Below are positions 48,492 through 58,121 of a stretch of 64,000 bases of DNA, piece by piece. The first letter of the stretch is position 1; each line of letters begins with the position of its first letter. Origin of the DNA: Erwinia sp. E602 (GTDB lineage: Bacteria; Pseudomonadota; Gammaproteobacteria; Enterobacterales; Enterobacteriaceae); assembly GCF_018141005.1 (NCBI RefSeq), contig NZ_CP046582.1, positions 2,108,001-2,172,000 of the forward strand, read 5' to 3'. The translations under genes and the position numbers were made by a program. The notes under the pieces are model-generated. The model was not told where the DNA came from. It saw only the letters and a program-made list of their open reading frames with translations, and searched no databases.

Positions 48492-48777
48492 TCTTACTAT
48501 CGGATAATTATAAGGTTTTTCCTTCATCACTCATTGAGAATGATCTTTCCCGCCGCCCCGGCAGTTTTACTGGCCGCACTCTCATTTATGCATCGTTGAC
48601 CAGCACCGGGATCCTCCCCGAGACCGCTGCGAGACTGGGAGATAGCAATGTGGCGCTTTTACTGTCCGGTTCTGTGACCGACTTAACGGTCAGCTTTGAG
48701 AAAAAGCATTTACACACCATCGTGTACACGGTCAGAACTGATACCGTTTTCGGTTAATAATAACAGGAGGTTAACGC

Positions 48778-50307
48778 ATGGACGACAATGAAAACCGTTC
48801 ATATCATCGCCCGATCTGGGATGATAACGGGCGGGTTTATTTCAAGATCCCTTTCCATCCGAAAGAAAAAAATCACGTGGCGGTCTGCCTCAAGCCGCCG
48901 GACAAAGTGATCCCGGTGATTTTTATTCCGGGGGTGATGGGGTCAAATTTGAAAAACCAGAGTAGCGAAGTCTGGCAGTTTAGTGCTTCATCGCTTAGAA
49001 AATGGCCGCTTGCCAGCCCGGAAAAAAGAAAGTTTCTGCTTGATCCGAAGACCACAACGGTTGACGACAGTGGAGCGATTTTTAACGACGATGTTGACGG
49101 GAAAAAATTCCCCTCCCGGCGCGAACGGGGATGGGGAAGCGCGTTTTACAAGAGCTACGGAGAGGCGCTCGACCGGCTGCAGTACCTGCTCAGTGACGAC
49201 GACATCCTGACGGAAAATCACTTCAGGGAAGCGCAGCTGCAGACGGCGCGACAGCGTTTTACCGGCGTCAGGATAGGCGACGAGCCGGCGGAACAGATGC
49301 TGACGAAAGAAGAAGCGGCACACGGCCACCGGTTTTTATTTCCGCTGCACGTTTTTGGTTACAACTGGCTGCAGTCCTGCGCTGATTCGGCGGCACTGCT
49401 GGGAACCTTTATCCGCAGCGTGCTGGGACAGTATTACTACCGCCTGGCAGTGAACAAAGTCATTCTGGTCACCCACTCAATGGGGGGGCTGGTGGCCCGG
49501 CACTACTCGGAGAACATGAACGGACGGGAAAACATTCTGGGGATGGTGCACGGCGTGATGCCGGACCTGGGCTCACCAGCAGCGTACCGGCGCATGAAAA
49601 CCGGCGAGCGCGGCATTACCGGTATGATTATCGGCGACAGCGCAGAAAAGCTGATGCCGGTGCTGGCCCAGTCCCCCGGTCCGTTACAGCTGCTGCCGGG
49701 CAGTGCTTATGGCACCGGCTGGCTGAAAATCGAGAGCAGCGGTACCCGGCTGTCCCTGCCGGTGGAGGATCCGTATCAGGACATTTACCTGAACAAAACG
49801 GCCTGGTGGCGGCTGTGTGAGCAGGGTTTGCTGCTGGGTAATACTGACAGTGAGTGGACGGCTTTTGCTCATCGGATAGAAAATCCAGTCAAAATTTTCA
49901 TTGAAGAACTGAACGGCAAATACCATCCGCAGACCTGGCTGTTTTACGGTGCCAGTGCGGACAATCCGTCTGATGCGTTCCTGACGTGGAAAGAGCGGAT
50001 CCCGCCGTACGTGAAGGAGGCGCAGAGGGTCCGGAAAGATTCCGGAGAGCCGCTTGCGCTCTCCCCGTTAAGAACCCATGAGCTGATTTCGGCGGAGACA
50101 CCCGGTGACGGCACCGTGCCGGTCACGGCGATCCGCACCTCATCCTCCAGTATTCGGGGCGTGCTGGCGACCGATGTCGATCATGAAGGGGCCTATGCCG
50201 CTGATCCCGTGGACCGCTCGCGTTCGGTTTACAGTGACCTGTCAGACGCCCTGGTGTTCACGGTCCGCTCGGTGGTGAAAATCGTGCAGCAGGTGCCGCC
50301 TCCATGA
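48778..50307 (+). CDS. Lipase/phospholipase of the Tle-like alpha/beta-hydrolase type, probable T6SS effector
   Basis: A 509-residue protein without a signal peptide. VIPVIFIPGVMGSNL is the N-terminal strand and oxyanion region; VTHSMGGLVARHY contains the nucleophile Ser; candidate Asp and His lie in TPGDGTVPVTA and DVDHEGAY. This is the layout of type VI phospholipase effectors of the Tle group. The downstream partner resembles Tli4 immunity proteins, so a Tle4-like antibacterial effector is the best guess. No T6SS structural, VgrG or PAAR gene is nearby. The GGAGG site is 6 nt before the ATG. The specific substrate is not known from sequence. Confidence 0.75.
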   Translation: MDDNENRSYHRPIWDDNGRVYFKIPFHPKEKNHVAVCLKPPDKVIPVIFIPGVMGSNLKNQSSEVWQFSASSLRKWPLASPEKRKFLLDPKTTTVDDSGAIFNDDVDGKKFPSRRERGWGSAFYKSYGEALDRLQYLLSDDDILTENHFREAQLQTARQRFTGVRIGDEPAEQMLTKEEAAHGHRFLFPLHVFGYNWLQSCADSAALLGTFIRSVLGQYYYRLAVNKVILVTHSMGGLVARHYSENMNGRENILGMVHGVMPDLGSPAAYRRMKTGERGITGMIIGDSAEKLMPVLAQSPGPLQLLPGSAYGTGWLKIESSGTRLSLPVEDPYQDIYLNKTAWWRLCEQGLLLGNTDSEWTAFAHRIENPVKIFIEELNGKYHPQTWLFYGASADNPSDAFLTWKERIPPYVKEAQRVRKDSGEPLALSPLRTHELISAETPGDGTVPVTAIRTSSSSIRGVLATDVDHEGAYAADPVDRSRSVYSDLSDALVFTVRSVVKIVQQVPPP

Positions 50308-51410
50308 AAAAAATCCCGTTTCAGCTGCTTACCTCGCTGGCGATAGTGCTGCTGGCGGCAGGATTCTATATTCACAATTTTGTGACGTTTGTGCATACGC
50401 CACCGGCGTTAACGGACAAGGAAAAACGTATGGTTGCTACCCTGTTTGCCACCACCAAAGCCCAGTGCGTGGGGCGCTATGTGTTTGAGGTTCCGGCATC
50501 ATTCGAAAATACCCTGACGGACCGTGCTCAGATTAATGAGGTGAACATCAGCAGCCAGCGGCTCTACCCTCCGGCATTTGAGCAGCGTATCGAGCTGCGG
50601 GAGCAGGCATTACAGCATGGGCACACGGTAAGAACGGTCGATCGGCCTTTTCTCAAGCAGGTGTACCGGCTGAGTGAGAATGCGGTGATATTTGACCGTA
50701 ACAGGAATGAGAGTGAGGCCGGATATGGCCGTGTTCTGGAAGGGCACCTGTACGTTGACGGGGTGGCATTTATCCTTACTCAGGAAATCAATGATTTATC
50801 TGACCCAAAGTATCAAGAAGATAAGGAGAGTTTAATCAGGGCTGGCGTTAGTATCGGCTCTCTTAACACCAAACCTGCAAAACTGGCGGAGCTGAAAGAT
50901 GTAATGTCCCGCCTGAGCGGGCGAAAAAACGATGATATCCCGACGCAGCCGGGAACCTGTATCTCAGAAGGGTTTATCCGCGACGGGAACGGCAAGCCGA
51001 AGGAAGATATTACCTTTGTCTATCCGCACAGTCCGGTCTTCTCTTTTGTTGTCTGGAGCAATAATACCCTAAAAGAAAGCACAAACATGCTGGAGCGAAA
51101 CGGTGAGATACAGTCTTATCTGAATCAGGTTAATGCCAGGACACTGCGTAAAGGTAAAACACAGATAGCCGGTTTTGATACCAGCGAATGGCTTGCCACC
51201 GCGCCGTCAGAAAAATCACCCGATAACGCGTCCGCACAGTTATTGTTTACCGCTGTCGCCAATGAAAAAACAGCGGACTTTAGACACCCCAATCTTGACA
51301 TGACGTTGAGTAACCATGCGCTGCCTCCACCTGCTTACAGCGATGCCGAACTGGTGGAAATATGGGACCGTATCACCCGTTCTTTCCGTCTCAGGAGTAA
51401 TGCCTTCTAA
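50304..51410 (+). CDS. Probable immunity protein (Tli4-like), membrane-anchored
   Basis: A 368-residue protein overlapping the lipase stop by 4 nt (ATGA). An N-terminal hydrophobic segment (LLTSLAIVLLAAGFYI, residues 7-22) targets it to the periplasmic side, with no lipobox. The remainder (GRYVFEVPASFENT, GHLYVDGVAFILTQE, then GTCISEGFIRDGNGKPKEDI) resembles the Tli4-type immunity family. Such proteins bind and block the cognate lipase delivered into the periplasm. The pair is inferred from overlap and family; direct binding is unproven. Confidence 0.75.
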   Translation: MKKIPFQLLTSLAIVLLAAGFYIHNFVTFVHTPPALTDKEKRMVATLFATTKAQCVGRYVFEVPASFENTLTDRAQINEVNISSQRLYPPAFEQRIELREQALQHGHTVRTVDRPFLKQVYRLSENAVIFDRNRNESEAGYGRVLEGHLYVDGVAFILTQEINDLSDPKYQEDKESLIRAGVSIGSLNTKPAKLAELKDVMSRLSGRKNDDIPTQPGTCISEGFIRDGNGKPKEDITFVYPHSPVFSFVVWSNNTLKESTNMLERNGEIQSYLNQVNARTLRKGKTQIAGFDTSEWLATAPSEKSPDNASAQLLFTAVANEKTADFRHPNLDMTLSNHALPPPAYSDAELVEIWDRITRSFRLRSNAF

Positions 51411-51423
51411 TCTGAGTATTCGG

Positions 51424-51456
51424 GCAGAAGTAAAGGGTTCTCTTGAGAACCTCTGC
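51424..51456 (+). repeat. Hairpin downstream of the immunity gene
   Basis: GGTTCTC/GAGAACC (51436-51451) nested inside GCAGA (51424-51428)/TCTGC (51452-51456). It lacks a T-run. Between it and rprA (51457-51622) I see no supported gene. Confidence 0.4.
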
Positions 51457-51622
51457 TTCAGCGTATAAACATCTTTTCAGAAACGAACCAATACGCTCAG
51501 GCGGGATGGTTCGGGTTCGTTGAGTTAATACTCCTTGGACCTTAGGGGGTTAGCATTAAGAGCAGGCTGGCCTTCTTTCATTGTGGAGGAGGGCACATTG
51601 CCCTTCTTGCGGGATCGCGGAC

Positions 51623-51724
51623 AAAAAAAAAGCCCATCACAGGGGATGGGCAAAGACTACACACAGCAATTCGTTACGTTACTCAGGGAAGGTTGTTTAA
51701 AAATCAGTAACTTGATTTCAAACC
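51623..51724 (-). ncRNA. rprA: RprA small regulatory RNA
   Basis: On the minus strand the sequence CCCTGAGTAACG.. leads into GAATTGCTGTGTGTAGTC and then TTTGCCCATC-N6-GATGGGC with nine T, which is the conserved 3' half and terminator of E. coli RprA. The 5' half also keeps the GAAATCA...TGATTT stem. A -10-like TATGAT (51735-51730) puts the start near 51724. RprA works with Hfq and activates rpoS translation (also regulating csgD and others). It lies beside ydiK, as in E. coli, and reads leftward. No annotation tool for proteins would see it. Confidence 0.9.
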
Positions 51725-51761
51725 TGGTAATCATACTAGGGAACGGATGTACTGGCGTCTT

Positions 51762-51775
51762 TAAGAATCATCTCA
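51762..51775 (-). promoter_or_regulatory. Rcs-type box upstream of rprA
   Basis: TAAGAATCATCTCA resembles the RcsAB/RcsB box consensus (TAAGAAT-ATTCTTA) and is centred about 44 nt upstream of the predicted rprA start. In E. coli rprA is a direct RcsB target. Confidence 0.6.
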
Positions 51776-51986
51776 TTAGTATACCGTTAGTGATATTTTG
51801 CGACCTGCGGACGGCCACTTTTTGCCCGCGCGTAAGTCTTAAAAATAAAATATCACCATAACGGTGGAAAACTGGCCCTGAAAAAGGGGGTTTACAGGCG
51901 TCTGGCAGAAAACTGAGGCGTGGTGCGGGGCAGAATAGATTTGGTAAATTAATGTTTCGGCCAGCAGGACTGGCCGAAACGTCGAA

Positions 51987-53114
51987 TCAGAGCGTGCCGT
52001 TCTGATGGCGCTCGTGCTCGATCTCCGCCAGCTCTTCCACCACCGCATGAGGGTCTTCATCCGGCGCGGGGGATTCATTAACCCACACCATCACCAGGCG
52101 GTAGGAGACGGCCAGCACCACCGGACCGATAAATAGCCCAATCATGCCAAAGGCGACCAGCCCACCGATTACCCCGGAGAGGATCAGGATCATCGGCAAA
52201 TCGGCACCCATGCGGATCAACATCGGCCGCAGCACGTTATCCAGCGTGCCGACCACGCAGCTCCATACCAGCAGTATCGTGCCCCAGGTGGTATCCCCGC
52301 TCCAGTAGAGCCAGATAATGGCCGGTATCAGCACCACCAGCGGCCCCAGCTGCACCAGGCAGGAGAGGATCATCAGCACGGTCAGAATGGTGGCATAAGG
52401 AATGCCGGAGAGCGCCAGGCCGATGCCGCCCAGCACCCCCTGCACCAGCGCGGTTACCACCACGCCCAGCGCTACCGCGCGGATCGCCTGACCGGCCAGC
52501 AGCACCGCCGCGTCACCGCGGCGTGAGGCGAGGCGGAAGGCGAAGTGGCGGATGCCGCGGGCGACCTGTTCACCGCGCCAGTAGAGCAGAATGCTGAACA
52601 GCAGCATCAGCCCGAGGTGCAGCATAAAGCGGCCAAAATGACCGGCCTGGGCGAAGAAGAAGCCGGTGGTACGGCCGATATAGGGCTGGATCTTTGCCAT
52701 GATGGCGCTGCCGCCGCCCGCTACCAGGTTATTCCAGGCGGAAAACAGCTTATGGCCGACCATCGGGATCTCTTTCAGCCACTGCAGTTCGGGCATCTGG
52801 ATGCGCCCGGCGCTGATCCAGGCAATCACCGGCGAGCTGTTCTCAATCAGGCTGTTGACCAGCAGCGCGATCGGAATAACGAATACCAGCACCAGCAGCA
52901 GCGTCATCGCCGCCACCGCCAGCCCGCGTCTCCCCCACAGCCAGCCCTGAATTTTAATCATCAGCGGCCAGGTGGCGATCACCACCATGCTGGCCCAGGC
53001 AAAGCCGAGAATAAACGGCTGTACCACCCAGAAGCTCGCGGTGATCAGCATGCTGACAAACAGCAGCGAAAACACGATTTGCGGCAAATCCCACCCGTTG
53101 TAGACGTTCTTCAT
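51987..53114 (-). CDS. ydiK: AI-2E-family transporter YdiK
   Basis: A 375-residue membrane protein (E. coli 370) with about eight hydrophobic helices. FILGFAWASMVVIATWPLM, GIRHFAFRLASRRGDAAVLL and the C-terminal GVIGGLVAFGMIGLFIGPVVL are conserved. The substrate of YdiK is not known; the family includes putative autoinducer exporters. It is divergent from ydiJ. The 305-nt spacer (53115-53419) is AT-rich and should hold both promoters, with no ORF. Confidence 0.93.
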   Translation of the reverse strand: MKNVYNGWDLPQIVFSLLFVSMLITASFWVVQPFILGFAWASMVVIATWPLMIKIQGWLWGRRGLAVAAMTLLLVLVFVIPIALLVNSLIENSSPVIAWISAGRIQMPELQWLKEIPMVGHKLFSAWNNLVAGGGSAIMAKIQPYIGRTTGFFFAQAGHFGRFMLHLGLMLLFSILLYWRGEQVARGIRHFAFRLASRRGDAAVLLAGQAIRAVALGVVVTALVQGVLGGIGLALSGIPYATILTVLMILSCLVQLGPLVVLIPAIIWLYWSGDTTWGTILLVWSCVVGTLDNVLRPMLIRMGADLPMILILSGVIGGLVAFGMIGLFIGPVVLAVSYRLVMVWVNESPAPDEDPHAVVEELAEIEHERHQNGTL

Positions 53115-53419
53115 CTTGCGGACCGATCCTCAGTAAAGGCTTCCTGCCGCCGCCGGGCGATAACAGACCCGGGGCAACGGCAATTATTTTCGTACTTTAG
53201 CGACTGTAAAAATTCGGCAAAATCCCCTGCAGCCTGCACGGTTACGCTGAAGGCTGCCGCGTAATCATCACGGATTTCCTGATTTTTAGCCAGAAACAAC
53301 AGGTTATTCTTTTGTTTCGCTTTTTGAAATAAAGGCAGGTCATAAAAAAATATGATAAAACGAACTGCTGCGTAACAGAGCGACGCAAACGATTCACATA
53401 ACATTTTGGTCACCCGATA

Positions 53420-56400
53420 ATGATCCCACAGATTTCCCGGGCACCCGGCCTTGTGCAGCTGGTGCTTGATTTTTTGGATGCGTTGAAGCAGGACGGTTTC
53501 ACCGGCGACACGGCCACCAGCTATGCCGATCGTCTGATTATGTCCACCGATAACAGCATCTATCAGATGCTGCCGGACGCGGTGGTGTTTCCCCGCACTA
53601 CGGCTGACTTGGCGCTGATTGCCCGCCTGGCCGGCGATGCGCGCTTTACCAGCCTGACCTTTGCCCCGCGCGGCGGCGGTACCGGCACCAACGGCCAGTC
53701 GCTGAACCAGGGCATCGTGGTGGATATGTCGCGGCACATGAAGGGTATCCTGGAGATCAACCCGCAGGAGCGCTGGGTGCGGGTCGAGGCCGGGGTGGTT
53801 AAAGACCAGCTTAACGCCTTTCTGAAACCTTACGGCTTCTTCTTTGCGCCGGAGCTCTCCACCAGCAACCGCGCCACCCTCGGCGGCATGATCAACACCG
53901 ATGCCTCCGGCCAGGGATCGCTGGTCTACGGCAAAACCTCGGACCACGTGCTGGGCCTGCGCGCCGTGCTGCTGGGCGGCGATATTCTCGACACCCGCGC
54001 GATGCCGGTGGCCGAGGCCGGGCAGCTGGCGCAGCAGCCGGGTGCGGAAGGCAACATCTATCGCGTGGTGCTCGATCGCTGCCGTGAGCAGCGCCCGCTG
54101 ATTCTGGAAAAATTCCCTAAACTTAACCGCTTTCTCACCGGTTACGATCTGCGCCACGTGCTCAGCGACGATCTGCAGCAGATCGACCTGACCCGCATTC
54201 TCTGCGGGGCCGAAGGCACGCTGGCGTTTATCGCCGAAGCGCGGCTGGATATTACGCCGATCCCGAAGGTCCGGCGGCTGGTCAACGTGAAGTATGACTC
54301 CTTTGACTCCGCGCTGCGCAACGCCCCCTTTATGGTGGAGGCGAAAGCGCTGTCGGTTGAAACCGTCGATTCGAAGGTGCTGAACCTGGCGCGTGAAGAT
54401 ATCGTCTGGCATTCGGTCAGCGAGCTGATAACCGACGTGCCCGATAAGGAGATGCTCGGCCTGAATATGGTCGAGTTTGCCGGCGATGACGCTGAGCTGA
54501 TCAACGGCCGGGTGGAGGCGCTCTGCGCGCGTCTGGATGAGCTGATGGCCCTGCGCGAAGGCGGGGTGATTGGTTATCAGCTGTGTAACGACGTCGGCGG
54601 CATCGAGCGCATCTACGGTATGCGTAAGAAGGCGGTAGGGCTGCTCGGTAACGCCAAAGGGCGTGCCAAGCCGATCCCGTTTGTGGAAGATACCTGCGTG
54701 CCGCCGCAGAACCTGGCGGATTATATCGTCGAGTTTCGTGCGCTGCTGGACGGCCACAACCTCAGCTACGGCATGTTTGGCCACGTCGACGCCGGCGTGC
54801 TGCACGTGCGCCCGGCGCTGGATATGTGTGACCCGCAGCAGGAGATCCTGATGAAACGCATCTCCGACGAGGTGGTGGCGCTGACCGCGCGCTACGGCGG
54901 GCTGCTGTGGGGTGAACACGGTAAAGGGGTGCGTGGCGAATACAGTCCTGCCTTCTTTGGCGAGGTGCTGTACAGCGAACTGCGGCGTATTAAGGCGGCG
55001 TTTGACCCGGCCAACCGCCTGAACCCCGGCAAAATCTGCACCCCGTTGGGGGTTGACGACCCGATGATCAAGGTCGATTCGGTGACCCGCGGCCAGTATG
55101 ACCGTCAGATCCCGATCGCCGTGCGCAGCGACTGGCGCGGCGCGATGGAGTGTAACGGTAACGGCCTGTGCTTTAACTTCGACGTGAACAGCCCAATGTG
55201 CCCGTCAATGAAGATAACCAGCAACCGCATGCACTCGCCGAAGGGGCGCGCCACGCTGACGCGTGAGTGGCTGCGCCTGCTGGCCGAGCAGGGCGTCGAT
55301 CCGCTGCTGCTGGAGCAGCAGTTGCCGAAAAAGGGCGTCAGCCTGCGCGGCCTGATCCAGCGCACCCGCAATAGCTGGCAGGCGAAGCGCGGCGAGTATG
55401 ACTTTTCGCATGAGGTGAAAGAGGCGATGTCCGGCTGCCTCGCCTGTAAGGCCTGCTCGACCCAGTGCCCGATCAAGATCGACGTGCCCGGCTTTCGCTC
55501 GCGCTTCCTGCAGCTTTACCACACCCGCTATCTGCGCCCGGCCAGCGACTATCTGGTGGCGACGGTAGAGAGCTATGCGCCGCTGATGGCGCGGGCACCG
55601 AAAACGTTCAACTTCTTCCTGCGCCAGCGCTGGGTCGGGGCGCTGAGCAAGCGTCATCTGGGGATGGTGGATCTGCCGCTGCTCTCTTCGCCGACGCTGA
55701 AACAGCAGCTTTCCGGCACCCCGGCGCTGAGCACTACGCTGGAGCAGCTGGAGGCGATGGATGCCGGCCAGCGCGCCCGTCACGTGCTGGTGGTGCAGGA
55801 TCCCTTTACCAGCTATTACGAAGCGCAGCTGATCGCCGACTTTGTGCGGCTGATTGAGAAGCTCGGCTTCCATCCGGTGGTGCTGCCGTTCTCCCCTAAC
55901 GGTAAGGCGCAGCACGTTAAGGGCTTCCTGCAGCAGTTCGCCCGTACCGCGCAGAAGACCGCCGATATGCTGAACCGGGTGGCGCAGCTCGGCCTGCCTC
56001 TGGTCGGCGTCGATCCGGCGCTGGTGCTCTGTTACCGCGATGAGTATCGCCAGGTGCTGGGCGACCGGCGCGGCGAGTTTCACGTGCAGCTGGTCCACGA
56101 ATGGTTGCAGAACGCCGATATCGCCCGAAATGCCCCGTCGGCGGCGGGCGCGGCGTGGTATCTGTTTGGTCACTGCACCGAGTCGACCGCGCTGCCCGGT
56201 TCCGTCAAACAATGGGAAAGTATCTTTGCCCGCTTTGGCGCTACGCTGGAGAACGTCAGCGTCGGCTGCTGCGGCATGGCCGGCACCTACGGCCATGAAA
56301 CCAAAAACCTGGAAAACTCACTCGGTATCTACGAGCTTTCCTGGCAGAAGGCGCTGCACAAGCTCCCGCGCGAGCGCTGCCTGGCCACCGGCTACTCCTG

Positions 56401-56473
56401 CCGCAGCCAGGTGAAGCGTACGGAAGGGAACGGCATGCGCCATCCGTTACAGGCGCTACTGGAGATAATCTGA
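53420..56473 (+). CDS. ydiJ: FAD-linked oxidoreductase with Fe-S domain (YdiJ)
   Basis: 1017 residues, as in E. coli. In order: FAD-binding PCMH domain ([40 protein letters not shown]), the FAD-oxidase C-terminal domain ([33 protein letters not shown]), a [4Fe-4S] ferredoxin motif ([14 protein letters not shown]) and a C-terminal CCG domain ([13 protein letters not shown]). The family includes D-2-hydroxyglutarate and D-lactate type dehydrogenases, and YdiJ has been linked to D-2-hydroxyglutarate-type substrates. menI starts on its stop codon. Confidence 0.93.
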   Translation: MIPQISRAPGLVQLVLDFLDALKQDGFTGDTATSYADRLIMSTDNSIYQMLPDAVVFPRTTADLALIARLAGDARFTSLTFAPRGGGTGTNGQSLNQGIVVDMSRHMKGILEINPQERWVRVEAGVVKDQLNAFLKPYGFFFAPELSTSNRATLGGMINTDASGQGSLVYGKTSDHVLGLRAVLLGGDILDTRAMPVAEAGQLAQQPGAEGNIYRVVLDRCREQRPLILEKFPKLNRFLTGYDLRHVLSDDLQQIDLTRILCGAEGTLAFIAEARLDITPIPKVRRLVNVKYDSFDSALRNAPFMVEAKALSVETVDSKVLNLAREDIVWHSVSELITDVPDKEMLGLNMVEFAGDDAELINGRVEALCARLDELMALREGGVIGYQLCNDVGGIERIYGMRKKAVGLLGNAKGRAKPIPFVEDTCVPPQNLADYIVEFRALLDGHNLSYGMFGHVDAGVLHVRPALDMCDPQQEILMKRISDEVVALTARYGGLLWGEHGKGVRGEYSPAFFGEVLYSELRRIKAAFDPANRLNPGKICTPLGVDDPMIKVDSVTRGQYDRQIPIAVRSDWRGAMECNGNGLCFNFDVNSPMCPSMKITSNRMHSPKGRATLTREWLRLLAEQGVDPLLLEQQLPKKGVSLRGLIQRTRNSWQAKRGEYDFSHEVKEAMSGCLACKACSTQCPIKIDVPGFRSRFLQLYHTRYLRPASDYLVATVESYAPLMARAPKTFNFFLRQRWVGALSKRHLGMVDLPLLSSPTLKQQLSGTPALSTTLEQLEAMDAGQRARHVLVVQDPFTSYYEAQLIADFVRLIEKLGFHPVVLPFSPNGKAQHVKGFLQQFARTAQKTADMLNRVAQLGLPLVGVDPALVLCYRDEYRQVLGDRRGEFHVQLVHEWLQNADIARNAPSAAGAAWYLFGHCTESTALPGSVKQWESIFARFGATLENVSVGCCGMAGTYGHETKNLENSLGIYELSWQKALHKLPRERCLATGYSCRSQVKRTEGNGMRHPLQALLEII

Positions 56474-56892
56474 TGACCATATGGCGGCGTGAAACCACGC
56501 TGGAAGAGCTGAATCAGCGCAGCAAGGGCACCATGGTGGAACATATCGGTATCCGCTTTACTGCCCTGCACGAAGACAGTATTGAAGCGGTGATGCCGGT
56601 GGACGGCCGCACAAAGCAGCCGTTCGGGCTGCTGCACGGCGGCGCGTCGGTGGTGCTGGCCGAAACGCTGGGATCGATGGCGGGCTATCTCTGCACCGAG
56701 GGCGATCGGCACGTGGTGGGGATTGAGATTAACGCTAACCACGTGCGGTCGGCGCGGGAGGGGGAGGTGCGCGGCCGCTGCCGGCCGGTGCACCTCGGCC
56801 GCACCCATCAGGTGTGGCAGATCGAAATCGTTGATGAACGTGACCGACTCTGCTGCACTTCCCGCCTCACTACCGCCGTGATCGCTAAATAA
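56473..56892 (+). CDS. menI: 1,4-dihydroxy-2-naphthoyl-CoA hydrolase (YdiI)
   Basis: A 139-residue hotdog-fold thioesterase that hydrolyses DHNA-CoA in menaquinone synthesis. [20 protein letters not shown] carries the conserved HGG and catalytic Glu. Length fits E. coli MenI (136 aa). Its ATG overlaps the ydiJ TGA by one base. A terminator follows directly. Confidence 0.95.
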   Translation: MTIWRRETTLEELNQRSKGTMVEHIGIRFTALHEDSIEAVMPVDGRTKQPFGLLHGGASVVLAETLGSMAGYLCTEGDRHVVGIEINANHVRSAREGEVRGRCRPVHLGRTHQVWQIEIVDERDRLCCTSRLTTAVIAK

Positions 56893-56916
56893 CCCCGAAT
56901 ATTTCGGGGTTTTTCG
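56891..56916 (+). terminator. menI terminator
   Basis: AACCCCGAA (56891-56899) / TTCGGGGTT (56903-56911) with a TAT loop and five T. Its reverse also can serve the convergent minus-strand gene that ends at 56947. Confidence 0.85.
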
Positions 56917-56946
56917 TATCTGCTGCCGGGAGTATACTGGTCTCAG

Positions 56947-57351
56947 TTACATAATCCATGCGGCGCGTTTCACAAAATCGCTTTGCAGTTCGCTGGCTTT
57001 ATCCCAGTCGCCGCTGAGCGCCAGTTGATGGCACAAACGGGACAACGAGTGGCGCGCCAGTTGCCAGGCTTGCATGCGAAACAGGCGTTCGCGCTGGGTG
57101 TTGCTCAGCTCAGCGACCAGGCGGTGATGCAGTTTGCCCAGCGCGTGCAGGTAGCTGTGATCGTCACCGTTGAGCTGGCACAGTTCGGCCATGTCCAGGC
57201 AGGTGGCGTTAAACTGGCGCAGTTGTTCGATGGTGCAATCGGGGCGGTTTAGCCGGGCCTGCGCCATATAAAAATCGACGGTAATATCACGTACGGAGAA
57301 TTTGTACTCATCAATCTTATGTTGCAGCCAGGCACTTATCGAAACGGTCAT
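56947..57351 (-). CDS. Fur-box-associated protein of unknown function
   Basis: A 134-residue, helix-rich cytoplasmic protein (MTVSISAWLQHKIDEYKFSV...), with no signal, membrane segment or catalytic motif; residues 30-125 look like a bundle of helices with TIEQLRQFNATCLDMAELCQ. I do not recognise the family. A near-perfect Fur box lies 20 nt before its ATG, so it should be made under iron limitation. It occupies the spot between menI and sufA, and its iron link and the neighbouring suf operon suggest a role in iron or Fe-S adaptation, by context only. Confidence 0.75.
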   Translation of the reverse strand: MTVSISAWLQHKIDEYKFSVRDITVDFYMAQARLNRPDCTIEQLRQFNATCLDMAELCQLNGDDHSYLHALGKLHHRLVAELSNTQRERLFRMQAWQLARHSLSRLCHQLALSGDWDKASELQSDFVKRAAWIM

Positions 57352-57370
57352 TGCTGGGTCCGGTCGCGCT

Positions 57371-57389
57371 AATGATAATCATTATCATA
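57371..57389 (-). promoter_or_regulatory. Fur box upstream of the unknown gene at 56947
   Basis: ATGATAATCATTATCAT (57372-57388) is a perfect 17-bp inverted repeat of the Fur consensus type. It lies 20 nt before the minus-strand ATG at 57351 and could also affect the suf side. Confidence 0.88.
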
Positions 57390-57741
57390 TTATAACTGCG
57401 GCAATATTCAATGACCTGAAATAAATTTTATCGATAAATGCAGCCTTTCAGAAAAATAGACGAAACCGATATAACGGATGAAAGGCGGCGGCAGGCGGAC
57501 GATGGGTGAGCAGAGTACCGAAGTTACAAAATATAAACATCTTGTTTTCAACTGGTTATCTTTTATCGCGCGTTGTCGGTCGGGGTGTTACCCGGCAGCA
57601 GAACCCGGTCTAAACTTAACCAAAGGGTATCTGAAAACCCCCTTTAACCTTTATCCCTGCAAAACAAGAGGTTGAAGTGATACAGGTTATCACTAACATA
57701 GGGGCACTAGCCCGAAGGGCTATCGTATCGTGAGGTAATAT
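57390..57741 (+). promoter_or_regulatory. sufA upstream region
   Basis: No protein gene is supported here. It carries an inverted repeat GTGATA (57677-57682) / TATCAC (57688-57693) and a hairpin TAGCCC (57708-57713) / GGGCTA (57717-57722) just before the sufA site GAGGTAATAT. In E. coli suf is driven by IscR, OxyR and IHF and repressed by Fur; I could not assign an IscR box with confidence. Confidence 0.4.
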
Positions 57742-58116
57742 ATGCAATCAGCAAATCCTGCATCGTTTTCACCGGATGACTTTATCTGGAAAGGCCTGAC
57801 GCTTACCGACAGCGCGGCCAAACAAATTCTGAGCCTGGCGGCAGGCGATCCCGAGATCCTTGGGCTGAAGCTGGGCGTCAAAACCTCGGGCTGCGCCGGG
57901 TTCGGCTACACCATGGACATGGTGAAAGCCTCAGCGAAGGACGATATTCCGTTCACGCACAACGGTGCGACGCTGCTGGTGCCGCTTGAGGCAATGCCGT
58001 ATATCGACGGTACGGAAGTGGATTTTGTACGTGAAGGCCTGAACCAGATTTTCAAATTTAATAATCCTAAAGCTCAACACGCCTGTGGCTGTGGTGAGAG
58101 CTTTGGCGTTGAGTAA
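57742..58116 (+). CDS. sufA: Fe-S cluster carrier SufA
   Basis: A 124-residue A-type carrier (E. coli 122). TSGCAGFGY and the C-terminal CGCGESFGV give the three conserved Cys that hold the cluster. It takes Fe-S clusters from SufBCD and passes them to apoproteins. It is the first gene of the suf operon; sufB follows after 5 nt. Confidence 0.96.
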   Translation: MQSANPASFSPDDFIWKGLTLTDSAAKQILSLAAGDPEILGLKLGVKTSGCAGFGYTMDMVKASAKDDIPFTHNGATLLVPLEAMPYIDGTEVDFVREGLNQIFKFNNPKAQHACGCGESFGVE

Positions 58117-58121
58117 ATTCT

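Noticed and set aside
51535-51861. A 108-codon plus-strand frame downstream of the immunity gene.
   Set aside because: It runs antisense through the RprA sRNA and its Rcs box, and has no ribosome site or known domain.
53111-54919. A 602-codon open frame on the minus strand opposite ydiJ and its promoter region.
   Set aside because: Shadow of the GC-rich ydiJ coding sequence; no recognisable protein.
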